From an uncultured Bacteroides sp. (GTDB lineage: Bacteria; Bacteroidota; Bacteroidia; Bacteroidales; Bacteroidaceae): 37,675 nucleotides of DNA. The notes under the pieces were generated by a model. It searched no databases and was not told where the DNA came from. It saw nothing but the letters and a program-made list of their open reading frames with translations. The position numbers were made by a program, and so were the translations under genes. Numbering within the stretch: position 1 is the stretch's first letter; every line of letters starts with the position of its first letter. The stretch covers positions 1 to 37,675 of the forward strand of contig NZ_CAJULN010000026.1 in assembly GCF_910586915.1 (NCBI RefSeq), given 5' to 3'. Positions 16,001 through 24,084 of this stretch are shown in pieces.

Positions 16001-16493
16001 GCAGCCACCACAGTGTTTCAATATAGCGGTTGTCATAGGTGATATAAGGATGTTTCATATCCACCCAATATCCCATCTGATGAGTCAGGTCTTCCCACTC
16101 TTTCGTATATTTCATCACATCTTTCCGGCAGGCGGCGTTATAATCGGCAACAGAGATTTTCTTACCGATGTCTTCCTTTGTGATACCCAAAGCCTTTTCC
16201 ACACTCAGTTCCACAGGCAATCCGTGTGTATCCCATCCGGCTTTACGCTTCACTTGATAGCCTTTCATGGTTTTATAACGGCAGAAAATATCTTTAATCG
16301 TACGAGCCATTACATGGTGAATACCCGGCATACCGTTAGCCGAGGGTGGGCCTTCGAAAAATACAAATGAAGGACAACCATCACGTTCTGTCATACTCTT
16401 GGCGAAAACCTGGTTTTCGTCCCATTTCTTCAGCACATCTTTGTTTACCTGTGAAAGGTCAAATTGCGAATACTCGGTAAATCTCTTACTCAT
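13005..16493 (-). CDS. ileS: Isoleucyl-tRNA synthetase
   Basis: A 1162-residue class I aminoacyl-tRNA synthetase charging tRNA-Ile. Seen: the HIGH-type motif as PPSANGMPGIHHVMART at about residues 50-66, the editing (CP1) domain with WTTTPWTLPSNTAL at about 234-247, the specificity region RYWGTPLPIW, the GWFFTLHAIATMVFD segment before catalysis, and the KMSKR loop at about 709-713. The C-terminal anticodon-binding domain includes DRWILSVLNTLI and SNWYVRLNRKRFW. Length and order match the eukaryotic-like long form found in Bacteroidota. It heads an apparent operon with the dksA-like gene, lspA and DUF4296, and has its own promoter. Confidence 0.98.
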   Translation of the reverse strand: MSKRFTEYSQFDLSQVNKDVLKKWDENQVFAKSMTERDGCPSFVFFEGPPSANGMPGIHHVMARTIKDIFCRYKTMKGYQVKRKAGWDTHGLPVELSVEKALGITKEDIGKKISVADYNAACRKDVMKYTKEWEDLTHQMGYWVDMKHPYITYDNRYIETLWWLLKQLYKKGLLYKGYTIQPYSPAAGTGLSSHELNQPGCYRDVKDTTVVAQFKMKNPKPEMAEWGTPYFIAWTTTPWTLPSNTALCVGPKIDYVAVQSYNAYTGEPITVVLAKTLLNAHFNAKAADLNLEDYKPGDKLVPFKVIAEYKGADLVGMEYEQLIPWVKPVEVLENGTWKASDKAFRVIPGDYVTTEDGTGIVHIAPTFGADDANVARAAGIPSLFMINKRGETRPMVDLTGKFYLLDELDETFVKECVDVDRYKEYQGAWVKNAYDPQFMVDGKYDEKAAQAAESLDIVIAMMMKASNKAFKIEKHIHNYPHCWRTDKPVLYYPLDSWFIRSTACKERMIELNKTINWKPESTGTGRFGKWLENLNDWNLSRSRYWGTPLPIWRTEDGTDEKCIESVEELYNEIEKSVAAGFMKSNPYKDKGFVPGEYTEENYDKIDLHRPYVDDVILVSKDGQPMKRESDLIDVWFDSGAMPYAQIHYPFENKELLDNRMVYPADFIAEGVDQTRGWFFTLHAIATMVFDSVSYKTVISNGLVLDKNGNKMSKRLNNAVDPFATIEKYGSDPLRWYMITNSSPWDNLKFDVEGVEEVRRKFFGTLYNTYSFFALYANVDGFEYKEADVPMKERPEIDRWILSVLNTLIKEVDTCYNEYEPTKAGRLISDFVNDNLSNWYVRLNRKRFWGGEFTQDKLSAYQTLYTCLETVAKLMSPISPFYADRLYTDLIAATGRDNVVSVHLAKFPECKEEMIDKELEARMQMAQDVTSMVLALRRKVNIKVRQPLQCIMVPVVDEEQKAHIEAVKNLIMNEVNIKEVKFVDGAAGVLVKKVKCDFKKLGPKFGKQMKAVAAAVAGMPQEAIAELEKNGKYTLNLEGAEAVIEAADVEIFSEDIPGWLVANEGKLTVALEVTVTEELRREGIARELVNRIQNIRKSSGFEITDKIKITISKNTQTDDAVKEYNTYICNQVLGTSLELVDEVKDGTELSFDDFSLFVNVVKD

Positions 16494-16552
16494 AGCTATA
16501 TCTGTGATTTTACTATTTTACACTTTAAGGGGTATCCCCGTTTTTAAAGGCG

Positions 16553-16586
16553 CAAATTTACAAAAACATTTGTTTAGTTAGGCAAA
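16553..16586 (-). promoter_or_regulatory. ileS promoter
   Basis: Minus strand TTTG (16586-16583), 22 bases, TAAATTTG (16560-16553). Transcript start near 16546 gives a leader of about 50 bases, which contains the palindrome GGGGTATCCCC (16519-16529). No T-box is visible. Confidence 0.65.
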
Positions 16587-16684
16587 AAGCTATGACTTTT
16601 AATCAGAATCATACAAAGTTGATGATTATAAGCGGCTAAATGAATGAGGACAAGAATACTTATTGTATATGAAACGTATATCAT

Positions 16685-16716
16685 TTTGTACGACATCATT
16701 TTTTATTCTATCTTTG
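16685..16716 (+). promoter_or_regulatory. thiD promoter
   Basis: TTTG (16685-16688), 20 bases, TATCTTTG (16709-16716): a textbook Bacteroides promoter. The leader is only about 20 bases, leaving no room for a TPP riboswitch. Confidence 0.8.
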
Positions 16717-16741
16717 CCGGACAACTATTTAAAAAACTAAA

Positions 16742-17551
16742 ATGGAACGTCATCCAGTCATTTTATCCATTGCCGGTTCCGATTGTTCGGGTGGTGCAGG
16801 TATTCAGGCAGATATAAAGACTATCTCAGCTTTGGGAGGATATGCAGCATCGGCAATCACCGCAGTCACCGTGCAAAACACGTTGGGAGTTAGTGCCGTG
16901 CAGGCTATATCTCCCGAAATTGTATGTGGACAAATAGAGGCTGTAATGGAAGACCTTCGGCCTGTTGCTATAAAAATAGGTATGGTACATGATATTCAGA
17001 TTGTCCGTGTCATTTCCGATTGTCTGAAAAAGTACAGGCCGGAATATGTCGTGTACGACCCTGTAATGGTATCTACCAGCGGACGAAAGTTGATGACCGA
17101 TGAAACGATAGAAGAGATAAAAAAGGGGTTGATATCATTCGTTACTCTAATAACGCCTAATATCGATGAAGCAACTGTACTTACAGGTAAAAGCATCCGC
17201 GACATTCGGGAGATGCAGGAAGCAGCTAAGATATGGACGGATAATTTTCATACCGACATATTAATAAAAGGCGGGCATTTGGAAGGTGACATCATGTTCG
17301 ACCTTCTATGTACTACTGAATTTATGCATATATATAAAGAGAGAAAAATAGAAAGCAGCAATCTGCACGGAACCGGCTGTACCCTCTCCTCTGCCATTGC
17401 TACCTGCCTGGCAAAAGGCTACCCGATACAGAAATCTATCCAATGTGCAAAAACTTACATCACTGAGGCTATTATGGCAGGAAAGGAATTGCATATTGGC
17501 AACGGCAACGGTCCGCTATGGCATTTTCCCGACTCCATTGCACAAATATAG
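16742..17551 (+). CDS. thiD: Hydroxymethylpyrimidine / phosphomethylpyrimidine kinase
   Basis: A 269-residue ribokinase-fold enzyme that phosphorylates HMP and HMP-P in thiamine synthesis or salvage. Seen: ILSIAGSDCSGGAGIQADIK (residues 7-26, HMP-binding and family signature), AITAVTVQNTLGV at about 39-51, GMVHD, YDPVMVSTSGRKLM at about 107-120, TPNIDEATVLTG at about 137-148, and the anion-hole/ATP motif NLHGTGCTLSSAIA at about 208-221 with its catalytic Asp/Gly position occupied by the HGTGC variant typical of ThiD. It stands alone here, away from the thi operon, which is common for a salvage copy. fabD follows on the same strand but has its own promoter. Confidence 0.95.
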   Translation: MERHPVILSIAGSDCSGGAGIQADIKTISALGGYAASAITAVTVQNTLGVSAVQAISPEIVCGQIEAVMEDLRPVAIKIGMVHDIQIVRVISDCLKKYRPEYVVYDPVMVSTSGRKLMTDETIEEIKKGLISFVTLITPNIDEATVLTGKSIRDIREMQEAAKIWTDNFHTDILIKGGHLEGDIMFDLLCTTEFMHIYKERKIESSNLHGTGCTLSSAIATCLAKGYPIQKSIQCAKTYITEAIMAGKELHIGNGNGPLWHFPDSIAQI

Positions 17552-17555
17552 GCAT

Positions 17556-17590
17556 TTTGTGCGACCGTATCATAAAAATCCGTAACTTTG
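17556..17590 (+). promoter_or_regulatory. fabD promoter
   Basis: TTTG (17556-17559), 23 bases, TAACTTTG (17583-17590), immediately after the thiD stop. Transcript start near 17597. Confidence 0.65.
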
Positions 17591-17625
17591 CATCCGCAAT
17601 TAAAAATCAATTAAATAATAAAAAT

Positions 17626-18513
17626 ATGAAAGCATTTGTATTTCCCGGTCAAGGCGCCCAATTCGTTGGAATGGGTAAAGACCTGTATGAAAACTCAGCT
17701 TTAGCAAAAGAATTGTTTGAAAAAGCAAATGATATTCTCGGATATCGCATTACAGATATCATGTTCAACGGTACAGACGAAGACCTTCGTCAGACAAAAG
17801 TAACTCAACCTGCCGTATTCCTTCATTCTGTTATCTCTGCTCTTTGCATGGGCGACGATTTCCAGCCGGAAATGACAGCAGGACACTCCCTCGGTGAATT
17901 TTCTGCTTTGGTAGCTGCCGGAGCCTTGAGCTTTGAAGATGGCTTGAAACTTGTTTACGCACGTGCAATGGCTATGCAGAAGGCTTGTGAAGCAACTCCT
18001 TCCACAATGGCTGCCATCATCGCATTGCCGGATGAGAAAATAGAAGAAATCTGCGCTTCTGTAAATGCAGAAGGTGAAGTTTGTGTACCTGCCAACTACA
18101 ACTGTCCGGGACAAGTCGTTATCTCAGGCTCCATACCGGGTATCGAAAAGGCTTGCGAACTGATGAAGGCTGCGGGAGCAAAACGTGCCCTTCCGTTGAA
18201 AGTGGGCGGCGCTTTCCACTCTCCGTTGATGAATCCTGCTAAAGTAGAGTTGGAGGCAGCCATTAAAGCTACAGAAATCCATACTCCCAAATGTCCGGTA
18301 TATCAGAATGTAGATGCTCTTCCTCATACCGACCCTGCAGAAATCAAGAAGAATCTGGTTGCCCAGTTGACTGCTTCCGTACGCTGGACTCAATCGGTGA
18401 AAAATATGGTTGCCGACGGTGCTACCGATTTCACAGAATGCGGTCCGGGCGCAGTACTTCAAGGTCTGATTAAAAAGATAGACAATACTGTCAATGCTCA
18501 CGGCATTGCATAA
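17626..18513 (+). CDS. fabD: Malonyl-CoA:ACP transacylase
   Basis: A 295-residue enzyme that moves malonyl from CoA to acyl carrier protein, the entry step of fatty acid elongation. Seen: FVFPGQGAQFVGMG at residues 4-17, QPAVFLHS, the nucleophile motif GHSLGEF (Ser88), the malonate-binding Arg region (KLVYARAMAMQKA, Arg at about 113), and the catalytic His in VGGAFHSPLM (about 198). Start taken at 17626 because the upstream in-frame extension overlaps the promoter and thiD. Other fab genes are not adjacent. A strong terminator follows. Confidence 0.97.
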   Translation: MKAFVFPGQGAQFVGMGKDLYENSALAKELFEKANDILGYRITDIMFNGTDEDLRQTKVTQPAVFLHSVISALCMGDDFQPEMTAGHSLGEFSALVAAGALSFEDGLKLVYARAMAMQKACEATPSTMAAIIALPDEKIEEICASVNAEGEVCVPANYNCPGQVVISGSIPGIEKACELMKAAGAKRALPLKVGGAFHSPLMNPAKVELEAAIKATEIHTPKCPVYQNVDALPHTDPAEIKKNLVAQLTASVRWTQSVKNMVADGATDFTECGPGAVLQGLIKKIDNTVNAHGIA

Positions 18514-18530
18514 ACGTCACTAAATAACAT

Positions 18531-18580
18531 AATAAAAGAAGTGCGTGCTGGTTTTGTCCAACACGCACTTCTTTTATTTA
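18531..18580 (+). terminator. Terminator of fabD, also usable by the opposing RRM gene
   Basis: AATAAAAGAAGTGCGTG (18531-18547) pairs with CACGCACTTCTTTTATT (18562-18578), a 17-bp perfect stem. T and A runs on both sides make it bidirectional. Confidence 0.88.
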
Positions 18581-18597
18581 TCGGCTATATCTCAGTC

Positions 18598-18843
18598 TTA
18601 ATCTCGTGGCAAAGCTTCTTTTACTACCATTGAACGGCCTACGTATTCGGCACCATTCAATTGTCTGATAGCATTGTTGGCTTCTGTATTATCCGGCATT
18701 TCAATAAATGCAAACCCTTTCGATCTTCTTGTCTCACGGTCGGTGATTAATTTTACAGAAGCAACCGTTCCATACTCTTCCATTACATTTCTCAAGTCTG
18801 ATTCCTTAACGTTATAGCTAAGATTTCCAATGTACAAATTCAT
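18598..18843 (-). CDS. RRM-domain RNA-binding protein
   Basis: An 81-residue protein consisting of a single RNA recognition motif. RNP2 is LYIGNL (residues 3-8) and RNP1 is KGFAFIEM (about 43-50), both with the aromatic residues used to stack on RNA bases. Such single-RRM proteins are abundant in Bacteroides, where members of the family act as global post-transcriptional regulators. Start taken at the ATG giving MNLYIGNL; an upstream TTG is unlikely. The upstream gene on the same strand is the glutamine synthetase, whose terminator lies between, so this gene should have its own promoter. The only -7 match (TATATTTG, 18857-18850) would start the RNA almost at the ATG. Confidence 0.93.
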   Translation of the reverse strand: MNLYIGNLSYNVKESDLRNVMEEYGTVASVKLITDRETRRSKGFAFIEMPDNTEANNAIRQLNGAEYVGRSMVVKEALPRD

Positions 18844-18982
18844 AAAATACAAATATAAAAAATTAATAATTCAATAAGAAAGTTTTGGGAAGAGCTAAAT
18901 TAGAGATGGATATGCTCAAATAAATGAGAAGATTCATATAAAATAATCAAATCGCAATAGACCTCTTTATTGTTGTCGGTAC

Positions 18983-19058
18983 AAAGGAAAGCATTATTGG
19001 AAGATAATGCACCATGTTCTTTCCTTTTTCTTTTCATAAAACATCTTTTTTATGAAAA
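18983..19058. other. Two strong hairpins upstream of the RRM gene
   Basis: The gene-free stretch 18844-19152 holds three inverted repeats. One is two-tiered: AAAGGAAA (18983-18990) with TTTCCTTT (19020-19027) enclosing GCATTAT/ATAATGC (18991-18997, 19004-19010). The second is TTTTCATAAAA (19031-19041) with TTTTATGAAAA (19048-19058). The third is the glutamine synthetase terminator. I see no open frame with coding character here. It may be a long structured leader, a small RNA or decay products. Confidence 0.6.
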
Positions 19059-19095
19059 TAGGCCAATACTTAACGTTCGTAACCTCCTGAAACGA

Positions 19096-19134
19096 ATAAA
19101 GCAGAGTATATCCGTACCGGATACCCTGCTTTAT
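19096..19134 (-). terminator. Terminator of the glutamine synthetase gene
   Basis: ATAAAGCAG (19096-19105 region) pairs with CTGCTTTAT (19126-19134) and the stem continues through GGTATCC/GGATA around GGTAC. Lies 19 bases after the stop codon. Confidence 0.75.
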
Positions 19135-19152
19135 CCCTATATCAGTTATTCA

Positions 19153-20655
19153 TTATCCGCAATGGAAATACTTATGTACTAATTCAAGCATTTCCTGTGG
19201 TTTTCCATCCAAATCCGCACGCAACGTCTTGTCGTCATAACTGCGCAATTTACAGATAATACCGTCAATCATTGCCGGACTAAACACATTGTATTGTTCG
19301 AATATAGCCCGTTGCTGCTCCAGACAATCGGCAGACGCGACACAACTATCCGGCAATTGAGCCAATGCCTTCAATTTTTCTTCGTTTTCTTTTTGGTGAA
19401 TATTCACATTCACATAGGTCTTTTCGGCCAGTTCCAAAGCATTTTCTATTTCAAAGCCATGACGACAGGCAACAGTCAGTCCGGCAAGCAATTGATATAA
19501 ATCAGCCGAACCGTCCGGTGAACGCATTTCTACAGTTTGTTTCTGAGTGGTATCAAAAGAACTTTCCGTTTCTAACGGGTTGGCTAATGTACACATATCC
19601 TTTTTAGCAGCCCATCCCAAAGGCACACGCACCAAAACAGAACGGTTACGATCGCCCCAACAAACATTTGTCGGTGCTTCCTGATGCGGAACAAGACGGA
19701 AATAAGAAGTAGGATTTGTATTGCCGAAAGCAGTGATTGAGGGCGCGAGTTCCATCATTCCGGCAATAGCCTTTCGGGCTGTTTCCGACAAAATACCGTC
19801 TTTCAACATCTGATTCTTTCCATCTTGCATGATGCGCATATGAACGTGCAATCCGGAACCGGCTTTGCCGGCTGTTATCTTGGGAGCAAACGTAACATTG
19901 TATCCATATTTGAATCCCAGATTGCGAATCACCCATTTGGCAATCATCAACTGATCGGCTGCCTGTTCAACAGGAACCGGCAAAAATTCTATTTCATTCT
20001 GCTCATAAATATAACCTTCTAAGGTAAAATTGCCCACTTCGGAGTGGCCATACTTAATTTGCCCGCCAGTTTGGGAAATATAGGACATACATTGTGTGCG
20101 GAATTCATTGAACTTTGCATAAGGGCCTGATTCATGATAACCACGCTGGTCGGTTGCCTCAAACATTCTTGTATCCGGCGCTATCACATAATATTCCAAC
20201 TCACCCATTGCCTGAAACTCCATGCCTGTCACATCCGTAAATGCTTTGCTGGCTTTGTGAAGCGTATATTCGGGCGAACTTTCCAACGGTTCGCCATCCT
20301 TATTGAAGAAAGAACAGAGGATGGACAATGTGGGTATCTCAGCAAACGGATCGACAAAGGCCGTACGGAACCGGGGGATGACATAAAGGTCGCTGCTTCC
20401 CGCTTCGATGAAAGAGAAAAGGCTGGAACCGTCGACACGTTCTCCACACGTCAAAATAGCTTCCAGATAGGCTTGATTATTAATGACAAAATTTAAAGTT
20501 TTCAGACGACCGTCTCCCGCAGGATACATGAAATTAACCATACGGATGTCGTTTTTCTGAATAAATGAAATGATATCGGTTTTGGTGAATTCAGAAGCCG
20601 GCTTCTGAAGAAATGCCACCAGTTTATTGGCATTCATTAATAACTCTTGATTCAT
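19153..20655 (-). CDS. Glutamine synthetase family protein (GSI-like)
   Basis: A 500-residue glutamine synthetase. Seen: beta-grasp N-terminal domain (about 20-115, with VNFMYPAGDGRLKTLNFV), catalytic domain with MGELEYYVI (metal-binding Glu), HSEVGNFTLEGYIYEQNEIEF, the GSGLHVHM motif at about residue 268-275, GNTNPTSYFRLVP, the ATP/Arg region WGDRNRSVLVRVP and EMRSPDGSADLYQLLAGL. It joins ammonia and glutamate with ATP. It is clearly not the 700-residue GSIII type; Bacteroides often carry both, so this may be a second nitrogen-assimilation enzyme or act on a related amine. No adenylylation-site Tyr motif was recognised with certainty. Single gene with a good promoter and terminator. Confidence 0.92.
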   Translation of the reverse strand: MNQELLMNANKLVAFLQKPASEFTKTDIISFIQKNDIRMVNFMYPAGDGRLKTLNFVINNQAYLEAILTCGERVDGSSLFSFIEAGSSDLYVIPRFRTAFVDPFAEIPTLSILCSFFNKDGEPLESSPEYTLHKASKAFTDVTGMEFQAMGELEYYVIAPDTRMFEATDQRGYHESGPYAKFNEFRTQCMSYISQTGGQIKYGHSEVGNFTLEGYIYEQNEIEFLPVPVEQAADQLMIAKWVIRNLGFKYGYNVTFAPKITAGKAGSGLHVHMRIMQDGKNQMLKDGILSETARKAIAGMMELAPSITAFGNTNPTSYFRLVPHQEAPTNVCWGDRNRSVLVRVPLGWAAKKDMCTLANPLETESSFDTTQKQTVEMRSPDGSADLYQLLAGLTVACRHGFEIENALELAEKTYVNVNIHQKENEEKLKALAQLPDSCVASADCLEQQRAIFEQYNVFSPAMIDGIICKLRSYDDKTLRADLDGKPQEMLELVHKYFHCG

Positions 20656-20703
20656 AATCGGTTGTTTTTCGTTATTGTATGATTAAAACGGTTTGTTAGT
20701 TGC

Positions 20704-20732
20704 CAAAGATAGCGAAAAGATAGAAAATCAAA
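20704..20732 (-). promoter_or_regulatory. Glutamine synthetase promoter
   Basis: Minus strand TTTG (20732-20729), 17 bases, TATCTTTG (20711-20704). Transcript start near 20698, leader about 43 bases. Confidence 0.65.
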
Positions 20733-20775
20733 TGGAAACAGAGATAAAAAAGATTTTTATTTGGAAATGAAACGT

Positions 20776-20783
20776 TACTTTTG
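20776..20783 (+). promoter_or_regulatory. -7 promoter box for the alkyltransferase gene
   Basis: TACTTTTG at 20776-20783, matching TAnnTTTG, 35 bases before the ATG. The nearest TTTG (20760-20763) is too close to be a proper -33 element. Confidence 0.45.
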
Positions 20784-20818
20784 TAGAAGACATCACACCT
20801 TATATTATATATAACGTT

Positions 20819-21343
20819 ATGCAATACATTTACAAATATCCGTCGCCTATCGGCGGAATAACAATCGCAAGTGACGGCAGTTCCTTAACAGGTTTGTGGC
20901 TGGACGGGCAGAAATATTTTGCCGCTTCGCTATCTCCCGAACATGAAGAAAAAGCATTGCCCATATTCAAGCAGACTGAGGAATGGCTCAACTGTTATTT
21001 CAACGGAGAAAATCCGGATTTCATGCCCGACATACATCTGGAGGGCACCCCTTTCCGCCTCTCCGTATGGGAAATATTAAGAAAAATCCCTTATGGCGAA
21101 ATTATTACATACAAGGATATCGCAAAAGAGATAGCCGATAAGAAGGGGCTACCATCCATGTCAACGCAAGCTGTAGGCAATGCGGTTGGACACAATCCGA
21201 TTAGTATCATCATCCCTTGCCACCGGGTAGTAGGTTGCAACGGCAGCCTGACAGGATATGCAGGCGGTATTTCTAAAAAGATAAAGTTGCTCACCCTCGA
21301 ACAAGTGGACATAACAAACTTATTTATACCCAAAAACAAGTAA
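20819..21343 (+). CDS. ogt: Methylated-DNA--protein-cysteine S-methyltransferase
   Basis: A 174-residue suicide DNA-repair protein that takes the methyl group from O6-methylguanine. Seen: N-terminal ribonuclease-H-like domain (IYKYPSPIGGITIASDGSSL), and the C-terminal DNA-binding/active domain with GTPFRLSVWEILRKIPYGE at about 80-98, the Asn-hinge region VGNAVGHNPISIIIPCHRVV (acceptor Cys134) and SLTGYAGGISKK. It lacks an Ada-type regulatory domain, so it is the constitutive Ogt type. The patatin gene follows after 75 bases on the same strand. Confidence 0.95.
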   Translation: MQYIYKYPSPIGGITIASDGSSLTGLWLDGQKYFAASLSPEHEEKALPIFKQTEEWLNCYFNGENPDFMPDIHLEGTPFRLSVWEILRKIPYGEIITYKDIAKEIADKKGLPSMSTQAVGNAVGHNPISIIIPCHRVVGCNGSLTGYAGGISKKIKLLTLEQVDITNLFIPKNK

Positions 21344-21418
21344 AACTACTTGTTATATTCCAAATACTTTCAATAAATTCACTAAATTCGTGCCGGATTA
21401 CAGAAAGAGACAAAATTC

Positions 21419-22225
21419 ATGGAGGTATATACAAACAATCGAAAGAGCCGGAAGTATCAGACAGGGTATGCTCTGAGTGGAGGATTTATCAAAGGTTTCG
21501 CTCACTTGGGTGTAATGCAAGCTCTCTTAGAGCATGATATTAAGCCGGACATCATCTCTGGAGTAAGTGCCGGCGCCCTTGCGGGAGTCTTCTACGCCGA
21601 CGGAAACGAACCTCATCAAGTGCTGGAGTACTTCTCCGGACATAAATTTCAAGATTTGACAAAGTTAGTAATCCCCAAGAAAGGATTATTCGACCTTTGC
21701 GAATTCATTGATTTCCTCCGCACCAACATAAAAGCCAAAAATCTGGAAGACCTACAGATTCCATTAATCATCACGGCAACCGACCTTGACCACGGACGGA
21801 TGGTTCACTTCCATCGCGGTTCGATAGCCGAACGGGTAGCCGCTTCGTGTTGTATGCCTGTCATGTTTGCCCCGGTCAACATTGAAGGGACCAACTATGT
21901 AGACGGCGGGCTGATGATGAATCTTCCGGTTTCCACTCTCCGCAGGGTATGCAACAAAGTGGTAGCTGTCAATGTAAGCCCGATTATGGCACAAGATTAC
22001 AAAATGAATATTGTCAGCATCGCCATGCGTTCGTTCCACTTCATGTTCCGCGCCAACACTTTCCCCGAAAGGGAGAAATGTGATTTGCTGATTGAACCAT
22101 ACAACCTCTATGGATACAGTAACACAGAACTGGAAAAGGCAGAGGAAATCTTTGAGCAAGGATACAACATCGCCAATGGAGTGTTGAGCCAACTGTTGGC
22201 AGAAAAGGGGAAAATATGGAAATAG
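21419..22225 (+). CDS. Patatin-like phospholipase family protein
   Basis: A 268-residue serine lipid hydrolase. Seen: the oxyanion motif as ALSGGFIKGFAHLGVMQAL (residues 18-36), the nucleophile elbow GVSAG (Ser50), and the catalytic Asp in VDGGLMMNLPV (Asp at about 162). These form the Ser-Asp dyad of the RssA/YlbK-type bacterial patatins. No signal peptide, so cytoplasmic or membrane-associated; the substrate is unknown. It lies between ogt and the amylase-like gene with short gaps (75 and 55 bases), and no strong terminator separates them, so the three may be co-transcribed. Confidence 0.92.
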   Translation: MEVYTNNRKSRKYQTGYALSGGFIKGFAHLGVMQALLEHDIKPDIISGVSAGALAGVFYADGNEPHQVLEYFSGHKFQDLTKLVIPKKGLFDLCEFIDFLRTNIKAKNLEDLQIPLIITATDLDHGRMVHFHRGSIAERVAASCCMPVMFAPVNIEGTNYVDGGLMMNLPVSTLRRVCNKVVAVNVSPIMAQDYKMNIVSIAMRSFHFMFRANTFPEREKCDLLIEPYNLYGYSNTELEKAEEIFEQGYNIANGVLSQLLAEKGKIWK

Positions 22226-22280
22226 CCCCTATTTCCGAAAAAAGCAATAAATAGTAAATACAATTTAAAATCTATTCGAT

Positions 22281-24005
22281 ATGAACGGTGAAAAGAAAAT
22301 AATCATCTATCAGGTATTCACCCGCCTGTTTGGAAATAACAACAACCATTGCGTCTACAATGGAGACATAAATACGAACGGCTGTGGCAAAATGGCCGAT
22401 TTTACTTTAAAAGCACTTGCCGAAATCAAGAAACTGGGCAGTACACATATTTGGTATACAGGTATTATCGAACACGCTACCCAGACGGATTATCGCCGCT
22501 ATAACATCAGCCCGGATCATCCCGCTATGGTGAAAGGCAAAGCCGGTTCGCCTTACGCCATCAAGGATTATTACGATGTCGACCCGGACCTGGCGAACGA
22601 TGTACCAGGACGTATGAAGGAATTTGAGAATTTAGTACACCGTACACACCGTGCCGGATTGAAAGTTATCATAGACTTCGTGCCCAACCACGTAGCCCGC
22701 CAATACCATTCGGATGCACAACCGGACGGCACTACGGAACTGGGAGCCAATGACGATTCAAACCTGTCTTTCAGCCCTTACAACAACTTTTATTACATCC
22801 CTCAGGCAGAGCTTCATGCACAGTTTGACATGAAAGCCGGTGCTGCGGAGCCTTATCACGAATTTCCTGCAAAAGCAACAGGCAACAACCGTTTTGACGC
22901 CACTCCCAATATTACCGACTGGTACGAAACCATCAAGCTGAACTATGGAGTGGATTATCAGAACGGCGGCGTATGCTACTTCTCCCCGACTCCGGACACA
23001 TGGATAAAAATGCTGGACATCCTTCTCTTTTGGGCTTCCAAAGGTATCGACGGTTTCCGTTGCGATATGGCGGAAATGGTTCCGGTCGAGTTTTGGGAAT
23101 GGGCCATCCCGCAGGTGAAGGAAAGTTATCCTGAAATTATTTTCATTGCAGAAGTTTATAATCCGAATGAATACCGTAACTATCTGATGCGGGGTAAGTT
23201 CGACTATTTATATGACAAGGTAGGACTGTATGATACGCTACGCAATGTAGTATGCGGATATCAATCTGCCACCGCTATCACGCATTGTTGGCAAAGTTTG
23301 AACGGAATAGAAAAAAGAATGCTCAACTTCCTCGAAAATCACGATGAGCAACGCATTGCTTCCGACTTCTTTGCCGGCAATCCACGCAAAGGAATTCCCG
23401 CACTTATCGTTTCGGCGTGCATGAATACAAATCCCATGATGATTTATTTCGGCCAGGAATTCGGAGAAATGGGAATGGACAGCGAAGGATTCAGCGGAAG
23501 AGACGGACGGACCACAATATTCGATTATTGGAGTGTAGATACCGTCCGCCGCTGGCGCAACGGTGGGAAATTCGACGGTAAGATGCTTACGGACGACCAT
23601 AAACGGCTCTATGAAATCTACCGGCGGGTTCTGACACTTTGCAATGAGGAGGAGGCTATCACCAAAGGGGTATTCTTTGATTTGATGTATGCCAACATAA
23701 ACGGCTGGCGTTTCAACGAGCATAAGCAATATACATTCATGCGAAAATATAAAAACGAGTTATTGTTTTTCGTCATCAATTTCGACGGCCAACCGGCAGA
23801 CGTGGCAATCAATATACCTTCACACGCTTTCGACTTCTTGCAGATTCCTCAAATGGAATCCTGTGAAGCGGTAGACCTGATGAGTGATGTGAAAGAAGCA
23901 ATCTGCCTGTTGCCATATAAACCGGCCGACGTAACAGTCGGAGCTTACAATGGCAAGATACTGAAAGTAACTTTCGAGGTAAAAGAAAAGTTATCGGACC
24001 TATGA
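22281..24005 (+). CDS. Alpha-amylase family glycoside hydrolase (GH13)
   Basis: A 574-residue GH13 enzyme without signal peptide, so probably cytoplasmic. Family regions seen in order: VIIDFVPNH (region I, about 131-139), GFRCDMAEM with the nucleophile Asp at about 262, IIFIAEVY with the acid/base Glu at about 291, and FLENHDEQR with the stabilising Asp at about 355. The N-terminus IIYQVFTRLFGNNNNHCVYN is typical of amylases acting on short maltodextrins. It converges on glgB (separated by a terminator and a repeat array), so both ends of alpha-glucan metabolism sit here: breakdown of oligosaccharides and branching of glycogen. A C-terminal beta domain is present (about 490-570). Confidence 0.93.
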   Translation: MNGEKKIIIYQVFTRLFGNNNNHCVYNGDINTNGCGKMADFTLKALAEIKKLGSTHIWYTGIIEHATQTDYRRYNISPDHPAMVKGKAGSPYAIKDYYDVDPDLANDVPGRMKEFENLVHRTHRAGLKVIIDFVPNHVARQYHSDAQPDGTTELGANDDSNLSFSPYNNFYYIPQAELHAQFDMKAGAAEPYHEFPAKATGNNRFDATPNITDWYETIKLNYGVDYQNGGVCYFSPTPDTWIKMLDILLFWASKGIDGFRCDMAEMVPVEFWEWAIPQVKESYPEIIFIAEVYNPNEYRNYLMRGKFDYLYDKVGLYDTLRNVVCGYQSATAITHCWQSLNGIEKRMLNFLENHDEQRIASDFFAGNPRKGIPALIVSACMNTNPMMIYFGQEFGEMGMDSEGFSGRDGRTTIFDYWSVDTVRRWRNGGKFDGKMLTDDHKRLYEIYRRVLTLCNEEEAITKGVFFDLMYANINGWRFNEHKQYTFMRKYKNELLFFVINFDGQPADVAINIPSHAFDFLQIPQMESCEAVDLMSDVKEAICLLPYKPADVTVGAYNGKILKVTFEVKEKLSDL

Positions 24006-24007
24006 TG

Positions 24008-24044
24008 AAAAAAGCCCTCGAAAACAATGTTTTCGGGGGCTTTT
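24008..24044 (+). terminator. Terminator of the GH13 gene
   Basis: AAAAGCCCTCGAAAACA pairs with TTTTCGGGGGCTTTT around an ATG-centred loop, three bases after the stop codon, followed by T-rich sequence. Confidence 0.85.
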
Positions 24045-24084
24045 GATGTTTTACAGACCTATCATTTATCATACGGTTTACCAA

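Noticed and set aside
16494..16552. T-box leader before ileS
   Set aside because: The leader is about 50 bases with only a short GGGG/CCCC palindrome; no T-box sequence.
16717..16741. TPP riboswitch before thiD
   Set aside because: The promoter leaves only about 20 bases of leader, and no THI-box sequence is present.
18850..18857. TATATTTG box as a firm promoter for the RRM gene
   Set aside because: Only 7 bases from the ATG with no TTTG upstream, so it would give a nearly leaderless RNA; kept only as a possibility in the findings.
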